From: JBPYCR01 sp051846935
GTDB lineage: Bacteria; Bacillota; Bacilli; Bacillales; Amphibacillaceae
Direction: 5' to 3'
Assembly (NCBI RefSeq): GCF_051846935.1
Contig: NZ_JBPYCS010000032.1
Coordinates: 1 to 24,782 of the forward strand
DNA length: 24,782 nucleotides
Shown: positions 8,825 to 15,516 of the stretch, in pieces
How positions within the stretch are numbered: the first letter of the stretch is position 1
Layout: every line of letters starts with the position of its first letter
The notes under the pieces: generated by a model
Told to the model about the DNA's origin: nothing
What the model saw: the letters and a program-made list of their open reading frames with translations, nothing else
Databases searched by the model: none
Made by a program: the position numbers and the translations under genes

Positions 8825-8860
8825 AGTAAGGCAATTCAGTGTAACTCAAATTGCCTTACT
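8825..8860 (-). promoter_or_regulatory. Intercistronic stem-loop after the binding-protein gene
   Basis: Perfect 12-bp stem, AGTAAGGCAATT (8825-8836) and AATTGCCTTACT (8849-8860), with a 12-nt loop, between the lipoprotein stop and the first permease. No U-tract follows on the transcribed strand. This fits an RNA-stabilising or partly attenuating hairpin that raises binding-protein mRNA above permease mRNA, more than a full terminator. Confidence 0.65.
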
Positions 8861-8874
8861 AAAATCAAGTTGTT

Positions 8875-9948
8875 TTATTGTCCGATTAATTTACTCCAAC
8901 GCTCTGTCCATTCGTCTTTGTTTGCATTCACTGTGTCCCAATCTAGATGCATTAGACTGTTTATTACATCTTCTCCATAAGGAATTACTTCTGCTAATTC
9001 ATCCGAAATTTCAACGTTTTTATTTGTCGGTGAGAAGCCTGTTTGTTCTGCAAACGCTTTTTGAACTTCTGGGCGAAGTGAATAGTTAACAAATTCATTT
9101 GCCAAATCAGAATTTTGTGTACCATTTACAACTTGCATATTAATGAATGTAGCCATTGCACCTTCTTCAGGTATAACAAAACCAATCGGTTGACCTTGTT
9201 TGCTAAAGTTAAACGCGTAACCAGAATCATAAGGAGCAATTACAATTTCTTCTTGTGCAAATAAATTTCCTAAGTCAGGAGTTGTCGCAACTACCGCAGA
9301 AGAATGTGGCAGTAAGGATTCAACCTTCTCAAAACCTGGATCAATATTTGCTTCATCTCCACCATTCAATAATGCATTAATCGCTAAGAATTGAAGACCG
9401 AATGTATTTGAAATATCAATCAAAGCAAGCTTATCTTTGTATTGTTCGTCCCATAAATCTTCCCAAGACGTTGGCACTTCATCTACTAAATCTTTGTTGT
9501 ATAAGATTCCAACTGCATCAAATGCGGTAGCAGGCCCATATTCGTGGCCTAACTTAGCGCTTTCATATAAATCAGCTAGATTCGTCACAATATCTGTATT
9601 TAATTCTTCAATTAATCCTTCTTTTGCAGCTTGTACTTCTTGACCTCCAGAGAACTGAACAACGTCAATTTCTGGTGCATCTTTTTGTGCTTTTAAACGT
9701 GCAAGGGCATCTGCTGAATAGAGTGTAATAACTTCAACCTCTGCATCAAATTCTTCCTCAAAAGGTTCAACGATCAGCTCCATTTGTGCAGCCTCATAAT
9801 CGCCACCAAACGATGTTACAACTAACTTGTTATCCTTACTAGAATCGGAAGATCCACTTTCATTTGCTTCGTCATCATTACCACCACATGCCACTAAAAA
9901 TAATGCGACAAATAACGTAATGACTACACCAAGAATGGATTTTTTCAT
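8875..9948 (-). CDS. PotD-like solute-binding lipoprotein (amine/polyamine type)
   Basis: A 357-aa ABC importer binding protein. Residues 1-20 form a lipoprotein signal peptide ending in the lipobox LVAC, with Cys21 the lipidation site, then a Gly/Asp/Ser-rich linker. The mature part has the PotD/PotF-like layout: an LVVTSFGGDYE strand at the start, AVGILYNKDLV, the PTSWEDLWDEQYK stretch, and a C-terminal helical region around LRPEVQKAFAEQTG. It would sit on the outer face of the membrane and deliver ligand to the two permeases. The same family also serves opine and other amine importers, so putrescine or spermidine is likely but not proved. GAGGAATAATT precedes the ATG. It is 18 bp after the PuuD-like gene and followed by a strong stem-loop. 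Confidence 0.9.
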   Translation of the reverse strand: MKKSILGVVITLFVALFLVACGGNDDEANESGSSDSSKDNKLVVTSFGGDYEAAQMELIVEPFEEEFDAEVEVITLYSADALARLKAQKDAPEIDVVQFSGGQEVQAAKEGLIEELNTDIVTNLADLYESAKLGHEYGPATAFDAVGILYNKDLVDEVPTSWEDLWDEQYKDKLALIDISNTFGLQFLAINALLNGGDEANIDPGFEKVESLLPHSSAVVATTPDLGNLFAQEEIVIAPYDSGYAFNFSKQGQPIGFVIPEEGAMATFINMQVVNGTQNSDLANEFVNYSLRPEVQKAFAEQTGFSPTNKNVEISDELAEVIPYGEDVINSLMHLDWDTVNANKDEWTERWSKLIGQ

Positions 9949-9966
9949 AATTATTCCTCTTTTCTA

Positions 9967-10719
9967 TTATTTTTTAATTTCAGCTTTGTTCACTAACCAG
10001 TTAAATAGCTTTACAGCGTGGTCTGACGTTTTATACATCATTTCCGGGTGCCATTGTACGGCGATAACATCTTCTCTGTTCGTAAAGGTAACAACCTCGA
10101 CGATCCCATCTTCGGACGTGCCAATAACTTCAAGACACTCACCTAAGCGATTAATAGATTGATGATGTATACTATTCACTTGTAAATGCTCTCCCATAAG
10201 TGTTGTTACAAAATTATTCGCTTTTAAAGAAACGTTATGTACTGCTTTATCACGATCTTTTAAAATTAAATGTTCAATAGGAGTCTTTAATTCTGTATTT
10301 ATATCTTTGTATAAAGAACCTTTTTGCAAAATATTCAATAGCTGCATACCACGGCAAACGAGTAGAATGGGAATATCTAATTGCAATGCTTGCTTTAATA
10401 ATTCAAACTCATATTCATCCCGCTCATGCGATATACTTGAATCCTCTTTTAAATCGTTTTCATCATAATGCTTAGGATGAACGTCTTCTCCTCCGGCTAA
10501 TACGAGCGCATCAATTGTTGCTAGCTGATGTTTAATATGTCCTTTCGGAACTACCGGCAGTAATGTTGGCACTGCTCCCGAACCTACAATTGATTCAACA
10601 AAATCATAACTAAACATAGAAAATTGTTGACCAGGTACACCTTTTATCCAACCTTGCTTATTCTGTTCAGAGGAAACAAAATAACCAGTTACACCTACAT
10701 TTATAAGTTTGTCCCCCAT
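9967..10719 (-). CDS. PuuD-like gamma-glutamyl hydrolase (class I glutamine amidotransferase, peptidase C26)
   Basis: A 250-aa cytoplasmic hydrolase. The fold's catalytic triad is visible: nucleophile Cys122 in LLVCRGMQLLNI, His224 and Glu226 in VQWHPEMM. The oxyanion region LVLAGGEDVHPKHY is at 72-85. This matches the PuuD/YvdE-like branch, which cleaves the gamma-glutamyl bond of gamma-glutamyl-GABA to glutamate and GABA. The start has GAGGTG five bases upstream. It lies 32 bp after the regulator and 18 bp before the lipoprotein, so is co-transcribed with the importer. In the Puu pathway PuuC makes the substrate of PuuD, and a PuuC-like dehydrogenase closes this operon. The exact substrate is an inference. 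Confidence 0.88.
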   Translation of the reverse strand: MGDKLINVGVTGYFVSSEQNKQGWIKGVPGQQFSMFSYDFVESIVGSGAVPTLLPVVPKGHIKHQLATIDALVLAGGEDVHPKHYDENDLKEDSSISHERDEYEFELLKQALQLDIPILLVCRGMQLLNILQKGSLYKDINTELKTPIEHLILKDRDKAVHNVSLKANNFVTTLMGEHLQVNSIHHQSINRLGECLEVIGTSEDGIVEVVTFTNREDVIAVQWHPEMMYKTSDHAVKLFNWLVNKAEIKK

Positions 10720-10751
10720 ACATTCACCTCATTAAATCCAAAACACTGAAG

Positions 10752-11486
10752 TTACTTCCTGGTGTTCTCCAGAAATTCATTTAGTTTAGCTGATGTTGAA
10801 TTAATATGAGCTAACATGAGTTCATAAGCTTTATCAGCATTCTTGTCTTCTATAAAACGTAATAACATTACATGCTCTTCATAGCTTTTTTTGCGCACAT
10901 ATTCATTAAATGGCAGTAAATCCAATACAGGATTAACCTGTAAACGAATCATGCGTACAGCTTGTTGGAAGTAGATATTCCGCGAACATTTGGCAAGTTC
11001 TAAATGAAACCGAACATCCAGTGAACGAAATTCTTCACGGTTTTTTTCGTTTTCCATTTCTTTATTTATTCCATTTAATTCTTTTAATTGACTCTCTGTT
11101 ATATGTTGAATCGCAAGTTTCACTACTTGTGGTTCAATCGTATTTCTATACTCAAAAAGTTGATCGTATTTATCTTTTTCTTTAACAACCTTTTCTCGAG
11201 TGCGATCAATATCTTTCGAAGTAAGAGGGAGTATGAATGTACCGCCCTTTGCACCACGCTTTTGCTCAATAAATCCTTCTTCCTTTAAAATAGCAATGGC
11301 ATCTCGCATCGTAATTCGACTTGTATTAAAGAGCTTACATAGCTCTCGTTCCGGTGGCAATTGCTCGCCTGGCAACAATTCCTTTAAAACAATCGCCTCT
11401 TGCAACTGCTCAAAAATGTACGCGCTTACCTTCTTGGAATTAATATTTTGGAAAATGTCGACATTTTTCCATTTGCTTCCAGACAA
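10752..11486 (-). CDS. GntR-family transcriptional regulator, FadR (FCD) subfamily
   Basis: A 244-aa regulator. An N-terminal winged helix-turn-helix covers about residues 18-85, with LPGEQLPPERELCKLFNTSR and RITMRDAIAILKEEGFIEQK. A helical FCD ligand domain follows from about 105. Its likely metal/ligand residues are D157 and H161 (SLDVRFHLELA), H205 and H227, so it may sense a carboxylate or amino acid through a metal ion. The frame starts at TTG (11484-11486), with AAAGGATGAT ahead of it; no better ATG exists. It is the first gene of the operon. A palindrome between its promoter and start suggests autoregulation and control of the whole block. Confidence 0.93.
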   Translation of the reverse strand: MSGSKWKNVDIFQNINSKKVSAYIFEQLQEAIVLKELLPGEQLPPERELCKLFNTSRITMRDAIAILKEEGFIEQKRGAKGGTFILPLTSKDIDRTREKVVKEKDKYDQLFEYRNTIEPQVVKLAIQHITESQLKELNGINKEMENEKNREEFRSLDVRFHLELAKCSRNIYFQQAVRMIRLQVNPVLDLLPFNEYVRKKSYEEHVMLLRFIEDKNADKAYELMLAHINSTSAKLNEFLENTRK

Positions 11487-11502
11487 TTTTTATCATCCTT
11501 TT

Positions 11503-11526
11503 GGTGTATGGTTTAAACCTTATACC
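11503..11526. promoter_or_regulatory. Palindromic operator candidate upstream of the GntR gene
   Basis: A 24-bp imperfect palindrome centred on GGTTTAAACC (about 11509-11518), with outer arms GGTGTA and TATACC. It lies two bases downstream of the likely -10, over the expected transcription start and 17 bp before the TTG start. Placement and symmetry fit a GntR/FadR dimer repressing its own operon. Confidence 0.6.
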
Positions 11527-11527
11527 A

Positions 11528-11556
11528 ATAGTAATATTAATTCTATAATTATGCAA
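11528..11556 (-). promoter_or_regulatory. Candidate sigma-A promoter of the amine operon
   Basis: On the minus strand, TTGCAT (11551-11556), a 17-bp spacer, then TACTAT (11528-11533). Both boxes are imperfect, but spacing is optimal and the palindrome at 11503-11526 follows at once. Confidence 0.45.
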
Positions 11557-11690
11557 TAAAAATTTTGAAATTTTTTATTTTATAGTAAGAGCGCGCATAA
11601 AAAAACACGCTACATTTGAAATGTTTTCCCTTATATTTTCCCACAACCAAGCGATATAGAAATCGGTTCCCATCGGCAGCACTCCAATAA

Positions 11691-11740
11691 AAAAACCTTA
11701 TAAATATTAGAATTCGCATGTCTAATATTTATAAGGCTTC
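11691..11740. terminator. Rho-independent terminator of clpE
   Basis: A 16-bp perfect stem, CCTTATAAATATTAGA (11696-11711) and TCTAATATTTATAAGG (11721-11736), with a 9-nt loop. On the minus strand it is followed by seven Ts. It lies about 30 bp after the clpE stop and separates clpE from the amine operon promoter. Nothing else was recognised in 11557-11690. Confidence 0.9.
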
Positions 11741-11764
11741 GTTTATCTATATTTACTTTGAATT

Positions 11765-13891
11765 TTATGCTTTCTGTACAACAATCTCCGTATTCTCTCC
11801 TACAATGACGTTTACTTTTTCTATTGAATTTTCTTCCAAAATGAGATCTGTTAACTGGTCTTCAATTTTATCTTGTATGACTCTGCGTAACGGTCTTGCT
11901 CCGAAGCGAGGATCATAGCCAAGTCGTACAAGCTCTTTTTTGGCTTCTTCCGTTATTGAAATGGTAATGTTCTGATCCTCCATATTTTGCTGCAAGTCTG
12001 TCAACATTAAGTTGACTATTTTAAGCAAATGCTCTTCTTTTAATTCGTTGAATGTAATAATTGAGTCGAATCGGTTTAAAAATTCTGGCTTAAAATAATC
12101 GCTTAGATTTTCTAAAGTCGTTACGGAATCATGAGTCGAATTAAATCCAACATTAACTGGCTGCTTACCTGTTCCAGCATTACTTGTCATAATAATAACC
12201 GTTTCTTTAAAGCTAACCGTACGACCTTGAGAGTCGGTCAGATGACCATCCTCCATAATTTGAAGAAACATATTTTGCACATCTGGATGTGCTTTTTCAA
12301 TTTCATCAAGCAAAAGTATGGAGTATGGATTATGACGAACTTGCTCCGTCAGTTGCCCGGCCTCTTCGTGACCAACATATCCTGGAGGGGATCCGATAAT
12401 TTTTGAGACAGCATGTCTTTCCATGTATTCACTCATATCGAGACGAATTAACGAATCTCTCGTCCCAAATAATTCCTCAGCAAGAACTTTCGTAATCTCC
12501 GTTTTACCTACGCCAGTCGGTCCGACAAATAGGAATGAACCAATTGGTCGATCTTTCGATTTCAATCCTGCACGACTACGACGAATCGCTTTAGCAATTT
12601 TTTCAACCGCTTGATCTTGACCTATTATTTTAGCTAACAGGTTTTTTGCTAAATCTTTCATCTTCTTTTGTTCTTCAGCTTGAAGCTTTGTAACAGGGAT
12701 CCCCGTTTTTTCTTCAACAATCTGTTCTATTGTTTCAATCGAAACTTCTACATTCGTTTCTTTTTTATTTTCGTTCGCTTTGTCAAGCTGTTTCTGCAAT
12801 TGTATTTCCTGATAGCGTAAATTTGCTGCGCGTTCATAATCTTCCTGTTCAGCAGCCGCTTCTTTTTCTCGCACAATCTCATCTATTTGCTGTGCAATCG
12901 CATTCGAGTCTTTTGCAGCATTCGCTAGGTTTAAACGAGCACCTACTTCATCCATTAAATCGATTGCTTTATCTGGCAGAAACCGGTCCTGAATGTATCG
13001 ATCGGATAAAGTAACAAATGCTCGAATTGCATCGTCTGGATAAGAAACTTCATGGAAGCTTTCATAACGATCTTTAATCCCATTTAAAATCAAAACAGCA
13101 TCTTCAAGAGATGGCTCTTTTACAATAATTGGTTGGAATCTACGCTCCAATGCTGCATCCTTTTCAATTTTACGATATTCCTTTAAAGTTGTTGCACCAA
13201 TTAACTGAAGTTCACCTCTCGCAAGTGCAGGCTTTAAAATATTACCTGCATCCATTTGAGAGCCTTCAGCAGTCCCAGCACCGACAAGTAAATGTATTTC
13301 ATCCACAAAAAGGATAACATCCTGTCTTGCTTGAAGTTCTTCAATAAGCTGTTTCATACGTTCTTCAAACTGTCCGCGGATGCCAGTATTTGCTACAAGA
13401 GATGCAACATCTACTAAATAAACACTTTTATTCATCAGCTTTGCAGGAACATCTCCTTCGACAATTTTAACTGCAAGCCCTTCTGCTATCGCTGTCTTAC
13501 CAACACCAGGTTCACCGATTAACACTGGGTTGTTTTTGTTTCTTCTATTCAATGTTTCGATTACACGCTTAATTTCTTGATTTCGTCCTATGACTGGGTC
13601 AATCGCTCCGCTCTTTGCTTCATCTGTAATATTTTTCCCTAGTTGGTCAAGCAATCCATTTCTTTCATTTGATTGTCTTTCTTTTGTCCTTGCTGTTGCT
13701 TGTCCTTTTCCGTGATTCGTTGAGAAATGATTGGCAAACATTTCATCATTAAAGAAGCTTCCGGAATTCGTCATTTGCTTTTGAACTTGTCTAAAGCATG
13801 CGTTACAGACGTGCATTTGGATTTTTTCCTGATTTAATTGAACAGTCATATTTACCGATGCTTCATTTACTCCACATTGCTGACATTTCAT
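11765..13891 (-). CDS. clpE: ATP-dependent Clp protease ATP-binding subunit ClpE
   Basis: A 708-aa HSP100 chaperone that unfolds substrates for ClpP. The N-terminus has the ClpE-type zinc finger, Cys3/Cys6 and Cys29/Cys32, instead of a ClpC N-domain. AAA domain 1 has Walker A GEPGVGKT at 126-133 and Walker B ILFVDE at 193-198. A UVR-like coiled region follows near 345-375 (EQEDYERAANLRYQ). AAA domain 2 has GPTGVGKT at 457-464, then SPPGYVGHEEAGQ and LLLDEIEKAHPDVQ. A VGF tripeptide in PVNVGFNSTHD is a likely ClpP-docking loop. The frame is open from 13999, but GGGAGGAATTTTTT precedes the ATG at 13891 and the upstream part overlaps the promoter, so 13891 is the start. Regulation is by CtsR sites. 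Confidence 0.97.
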   Translation of the reverse strand: MKCQQCGVNEASVNMTVQLNQEKIQMHVCNACFRQVQKQMTNSGSFFNDEMFANHFSTNHGKGQATARTKERQSNERNGLLDQLGKNITDEAKSGAIDPVIGRNQEIKRVIETLNRRNKNNPVLIGEPGVGKTAIAEGLAVKIVEGDVPAKLMNKSVYLVDVASLVANTGIRGQFEERMKQLIEELQARQDVILFVDEIHLLVGAGTAEGSQMDAGNILKPALARGELQLIGATTLKEYRKIEKDAALERRFQPIIVKEPSLEDAVLILNGIKDRYESFHEVSYPDDAIRAFVTLSDRYIQDRFLPDKAIDLMDEVGARLNLANAAKDSNAIAQQIDEIVREKEAAAEQEDYERAANLRYQEIQLQKQLDKANENKKETNVEVSIETIEQIVEEKTGIPVTKLQAEEQKKMKDLAKNLLAKIIGQDQAVEKIAKAIRRSRAGLKSKDRPIGSFLFVGPTGVGKTEITKVLAEELFGTRDSLIRLDMSEYMERHAVSKIIGSPPGYVGHEEAGQLTEQVRHNPYSILLLDEIEKAHPDVQNMFLQIMEDGHLTDSQGRTVSFKETVIIMTSNAGTGKQPVNVGFNSTHDSVTTLENLSDYFKPEFLNRFDSIITFNELKEEHLLKIVNLMLTDLQQNMEDQNITISITEEAKKELVRLGYDPRFGARPLRRVIQDKIEDQLTDLILEENSIEKVNVIVGENTEIVVQKA

Positions 13892-13944
13892 AAAAAATTC
13901 CTCCCTTTTAAATTTAATATTGTATATGAATTTACCACTTTGAC

Positions 13945-13961
13945 TTTGACTATATTTGACC
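13945..13961 (-). promoter_or_regulatory. CtsR operator 1
   Basis: On the minus strand it reads GGTCAAATATAGTCAAA, an exact fit to the CtsR heptad direct repeat (A/G)GTCAAA-N3-(A/G)GTCAAA. An extra GTCAAA follows directly. It lies just downstream of the -10 box, over the expected transcription start. Confidence 0.9.
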
Positions 13962-13970
13962 TTTGATTTT

Positions 13971-13999
13971 ATTATACTTTGATCTATTTTGACTTTCAA
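13971..13999 (-). promoter_or_regulatory. clpE: clpE sigma-A promoter
   Basis: On the minus strand, TTGAAA (13994-13999), a 17-bp spacer and a perfect TATAAT (13971-13976). The two CtsR sites overlap it. The rest of the clpE-to-iron-operon gap (14000-14200) holds only AT-rich sequence with no gene that I can support. Confidence 0.85.
13978..13994 (-). promoter_or_regulatory. CtsR operator 2
   Basis: On the minus strand it reads AGTCAAAATAGATCAAA, with the first heptad exact and the second off by one position. It sits between the -35 and -10 boxes of the clpE promoter. Two sites at the promoter fit tight heat-shock repression by CtsR. Confidence 0.75.
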
Positions 14000-14201
14000 G
14001 TATTTAACTCACGTTTTATAAAATTTAATTGTTTTTTCATAGTTCATCCCATTTAATAATTGCACTTAGCCCTAAAAAAAAAGAGAAAGTACCTTGCTTT
14101 AAACTGTAGACTAAAATACCGATATATTTCATTATTTTTGTATTAAATATTTTATTTAGCGTACACTTTCTAAGGAATTCAAAAAAAAATAATAATATTT
14201 G

Positions 14202-14229
14202 TTGACTTTTGATACATAACCGTTAGAAT
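14202..14229 (+). promoter_or_regulatory. Promoter of the iron ABC importer
   Basis: TTGACT (14202-14207), a 16-bp spacer, then TAGAAT (14224-14229). The Fur box begins 9 bp further on, which places it over the transcription start. Confidence 0.7.
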
Positions 14230-14238
14230 AGTAATTGC

Positions 14239-14259
14239 AATTGATATTCATTATCAATT
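14239..14259. promoter_or_regulatory. Fur box
   Basis: TGATATTCATTATCA (14242-14256) matches the Bacillus 7-1-7 Fur consensus TGATAAT-N-ATTATCA at 12 of 14 positions. It lies inside an 8-bp perfect palindrome, AATTGATA and TATCAATT, spaced by 5 bp. Its site downstream of the -10 box and upstream of a ferric-iron binding protein argues for iron repression. Confidence 0.85.
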
Positions 14260-14288
14260 ATACCTACATATTTGAAAGGAGTAAACAA

Positions 14289-15383
14289 ATGAAATCCAAA
14301 CTATTTATAGGCTTCATTGCCATGATTTCAATAATTATTTTAGGAGCTTGCGGAGGAGCCTCGGAGGAGGATACCGATACTTCTGAATCCGATACTACAT
14401 CTGAAGAACAAGTGACACAGGATAAGGAACAAGGAGAAATAAACTTATATACAGGACGTCATTATGATACAGATGATCAGTTATATGAGGAATTCACTAA
14501 AGAAACAGGTATAAAGGTAAATGTTATAAAAGGAAAAGACGATGAATTAATCGCTCGGCTAGAACGGGAAGGCGAAGCATCCGAAGCCGATCTATTTATA
14601 ACTGCCGATGCCGGACGATTGCATCGAGCAAAATCAAAGGATCTGCTGCAATCCGTAGACAGCGATATTTTAGCTGAAAATATTCCTGAAAAGTATAGAG
14701 ACGATGACAACACTTGGTTCGGATTAACAAAGCGTGCTCGTATTATTGCTTACGATAAAGATCGTGTTCGTCCTGAAGATATACAGTCCTATGAAGACTT
14801 AACGAAAGAAGCGTTTAAAGGGAAAGTGTTAATACGTTCATCTGAGAACGTTTATAACCAGTCGCTTGTCGCTTCCTTTATCGTTGAGAACGGCGAGGAA
14901 GAAGCAAAAAAATGGGCACAAGGTATTGTGAACAACATGGCACGTGAACCAAAAGGCGGAGATAGAGATCAGGCAATTGCGATCGTAGCCGGCGAAGGTG
15001 ATGTAGCTGTAATGAATACGTACTATTTAGGTCTTATGCTAAATAGCGAAGAAGAAGAACAAGTAAAAGCAGCAGAGCAACTAGGAGTTATCTTTCCAAA
15101 CCAAGATACAACAGGAACCCATGTCAATATAAGTGGAATTGGTTTAACTGCAAGCAGTAAAAATAAAGATAATGCGATTAAATTCATGGAATTTTTAACA
15201 ACTGAAGATGCCCAAAAGCTATTTTCAGGAGCAAATTATGAATACCCTGTTAACCCATCCGTAGAACCTGCCGACTTATTAAAGTCATGGGGAGAGTTTA
15301 AGGAGCAGGATGTTGAACTTACAGAGCTAGGTGAAAATAATGAGCAAGCAATAAAAATTATGAATGAAGTAGGTTGGAAGTAA
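14289..15383 (+). CDS. Ferric iron ABC transporter substrate-binding lipoprotein (FbpA/FutA type)
   Basis: A 364-aa binding protein. The signal peptide ends in LGAC, with Cys21 lipidated, and an acidic Ser/Thr/Glu linker follows. The mature domain starts at INLYTGRHYDTDDQLYEEF, the usual beginning of FutA/FbpA proteins. It also has ADLFITADAGRLHRAK, TWFGLTKRARIIAYDKDRV, and the paired tyrosines in MNTYYLGLML that bind Fe(III) in this family. The frame is open from 14235, but AAAGGAG precedes the ATG at 14289, which yields a proper signal peptide, so I use that. The upstream ORF segment overlaps the Fur box. It acts outside the membrane and hands Fe(III) to the permease and ATPase that follow. 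Confidence 0.93.
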   Translation: MKSKLFIGFIAMISIIILGACGGASEEDTDTSESDTTSEEQVTQDKEQGEINLYTGRHYDTDDQLYEEFTKETGIKVNVIKGKDDELIARLEREGEASEADLFITADAGRLHRAKSKDLLQSVDSDILAENIPEKYRDDDNTWFGLTKRARIIAYDKDRVRPEDIQSYEDLTKEAFKGKVLIRSSENVYNQSLVASFIVENGEEEAKKWAQGIVNNMAREPKGGDRDQAIAIVAGEGDVAVMNTYYLGLMLNSEEEEQVKAAEQLGVIFPNQDTTGTHVNISGIGLTASSKNKDNAIKFMEFLTTEDAQKLFSGANYEYPVNPSVEPADLLKSWGEFKEQDVELTELGENNEQAIKIMNEVGWK

Positions 15384-15388
15384 TTGTT

Positions 15389-15425
15389 AAAAGTGTTGTA
15401 CTATTTTTAGTACAGCACTTTTTTA
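15389..15425 (+). terminator. Stem-loop/attenuator after the iron-binding protein gene
   Basis: AAAGTGTTGTACT (15390-15402) pairs with AGTACAGCACTTT (15409-15421) through 13 bp including one G-U, with a 6-nt loop and a run of Ts. It has terminator form inside the operon, so it probably lets only part of transcription pass to the permease and ATPase genes. Confidence 0.75.
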
Positions 15426-15440
15426 AGTATACAAGACGAT

Positions 15441-15455
15441 TGAGAACTGTTATCA
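15441..15455. promoter_or_regulatory. Second Fur-like box, ahead of the iron permease
   Basis: TGAGAACTGTTATCA matches TGATAAT-N-ATTATCA at 11 of 14 positions and is itself nearly palindromic. It lies between the stem-loop and the permease start. A matching promoter is not clear, so its role is uncertain. Confidence 0.45.
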
Positions 15456-15516
15456 TTAGGATGGAACTTATTTAAATAAACTTTTGCTCTGTCAAATTCA
15501 AGGGAAGTGTCATTTT

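Noticed and set aside
14092..14171. Inverted AGAAAGT and ACTTTCT with a nine-A run between clpE and the iron operon
   Set aside because: Arms are 7 bp with a loop of over 60 nt, and the site lies upstream of both divergent genes, so neither a terminator nor an IS end can be supported.
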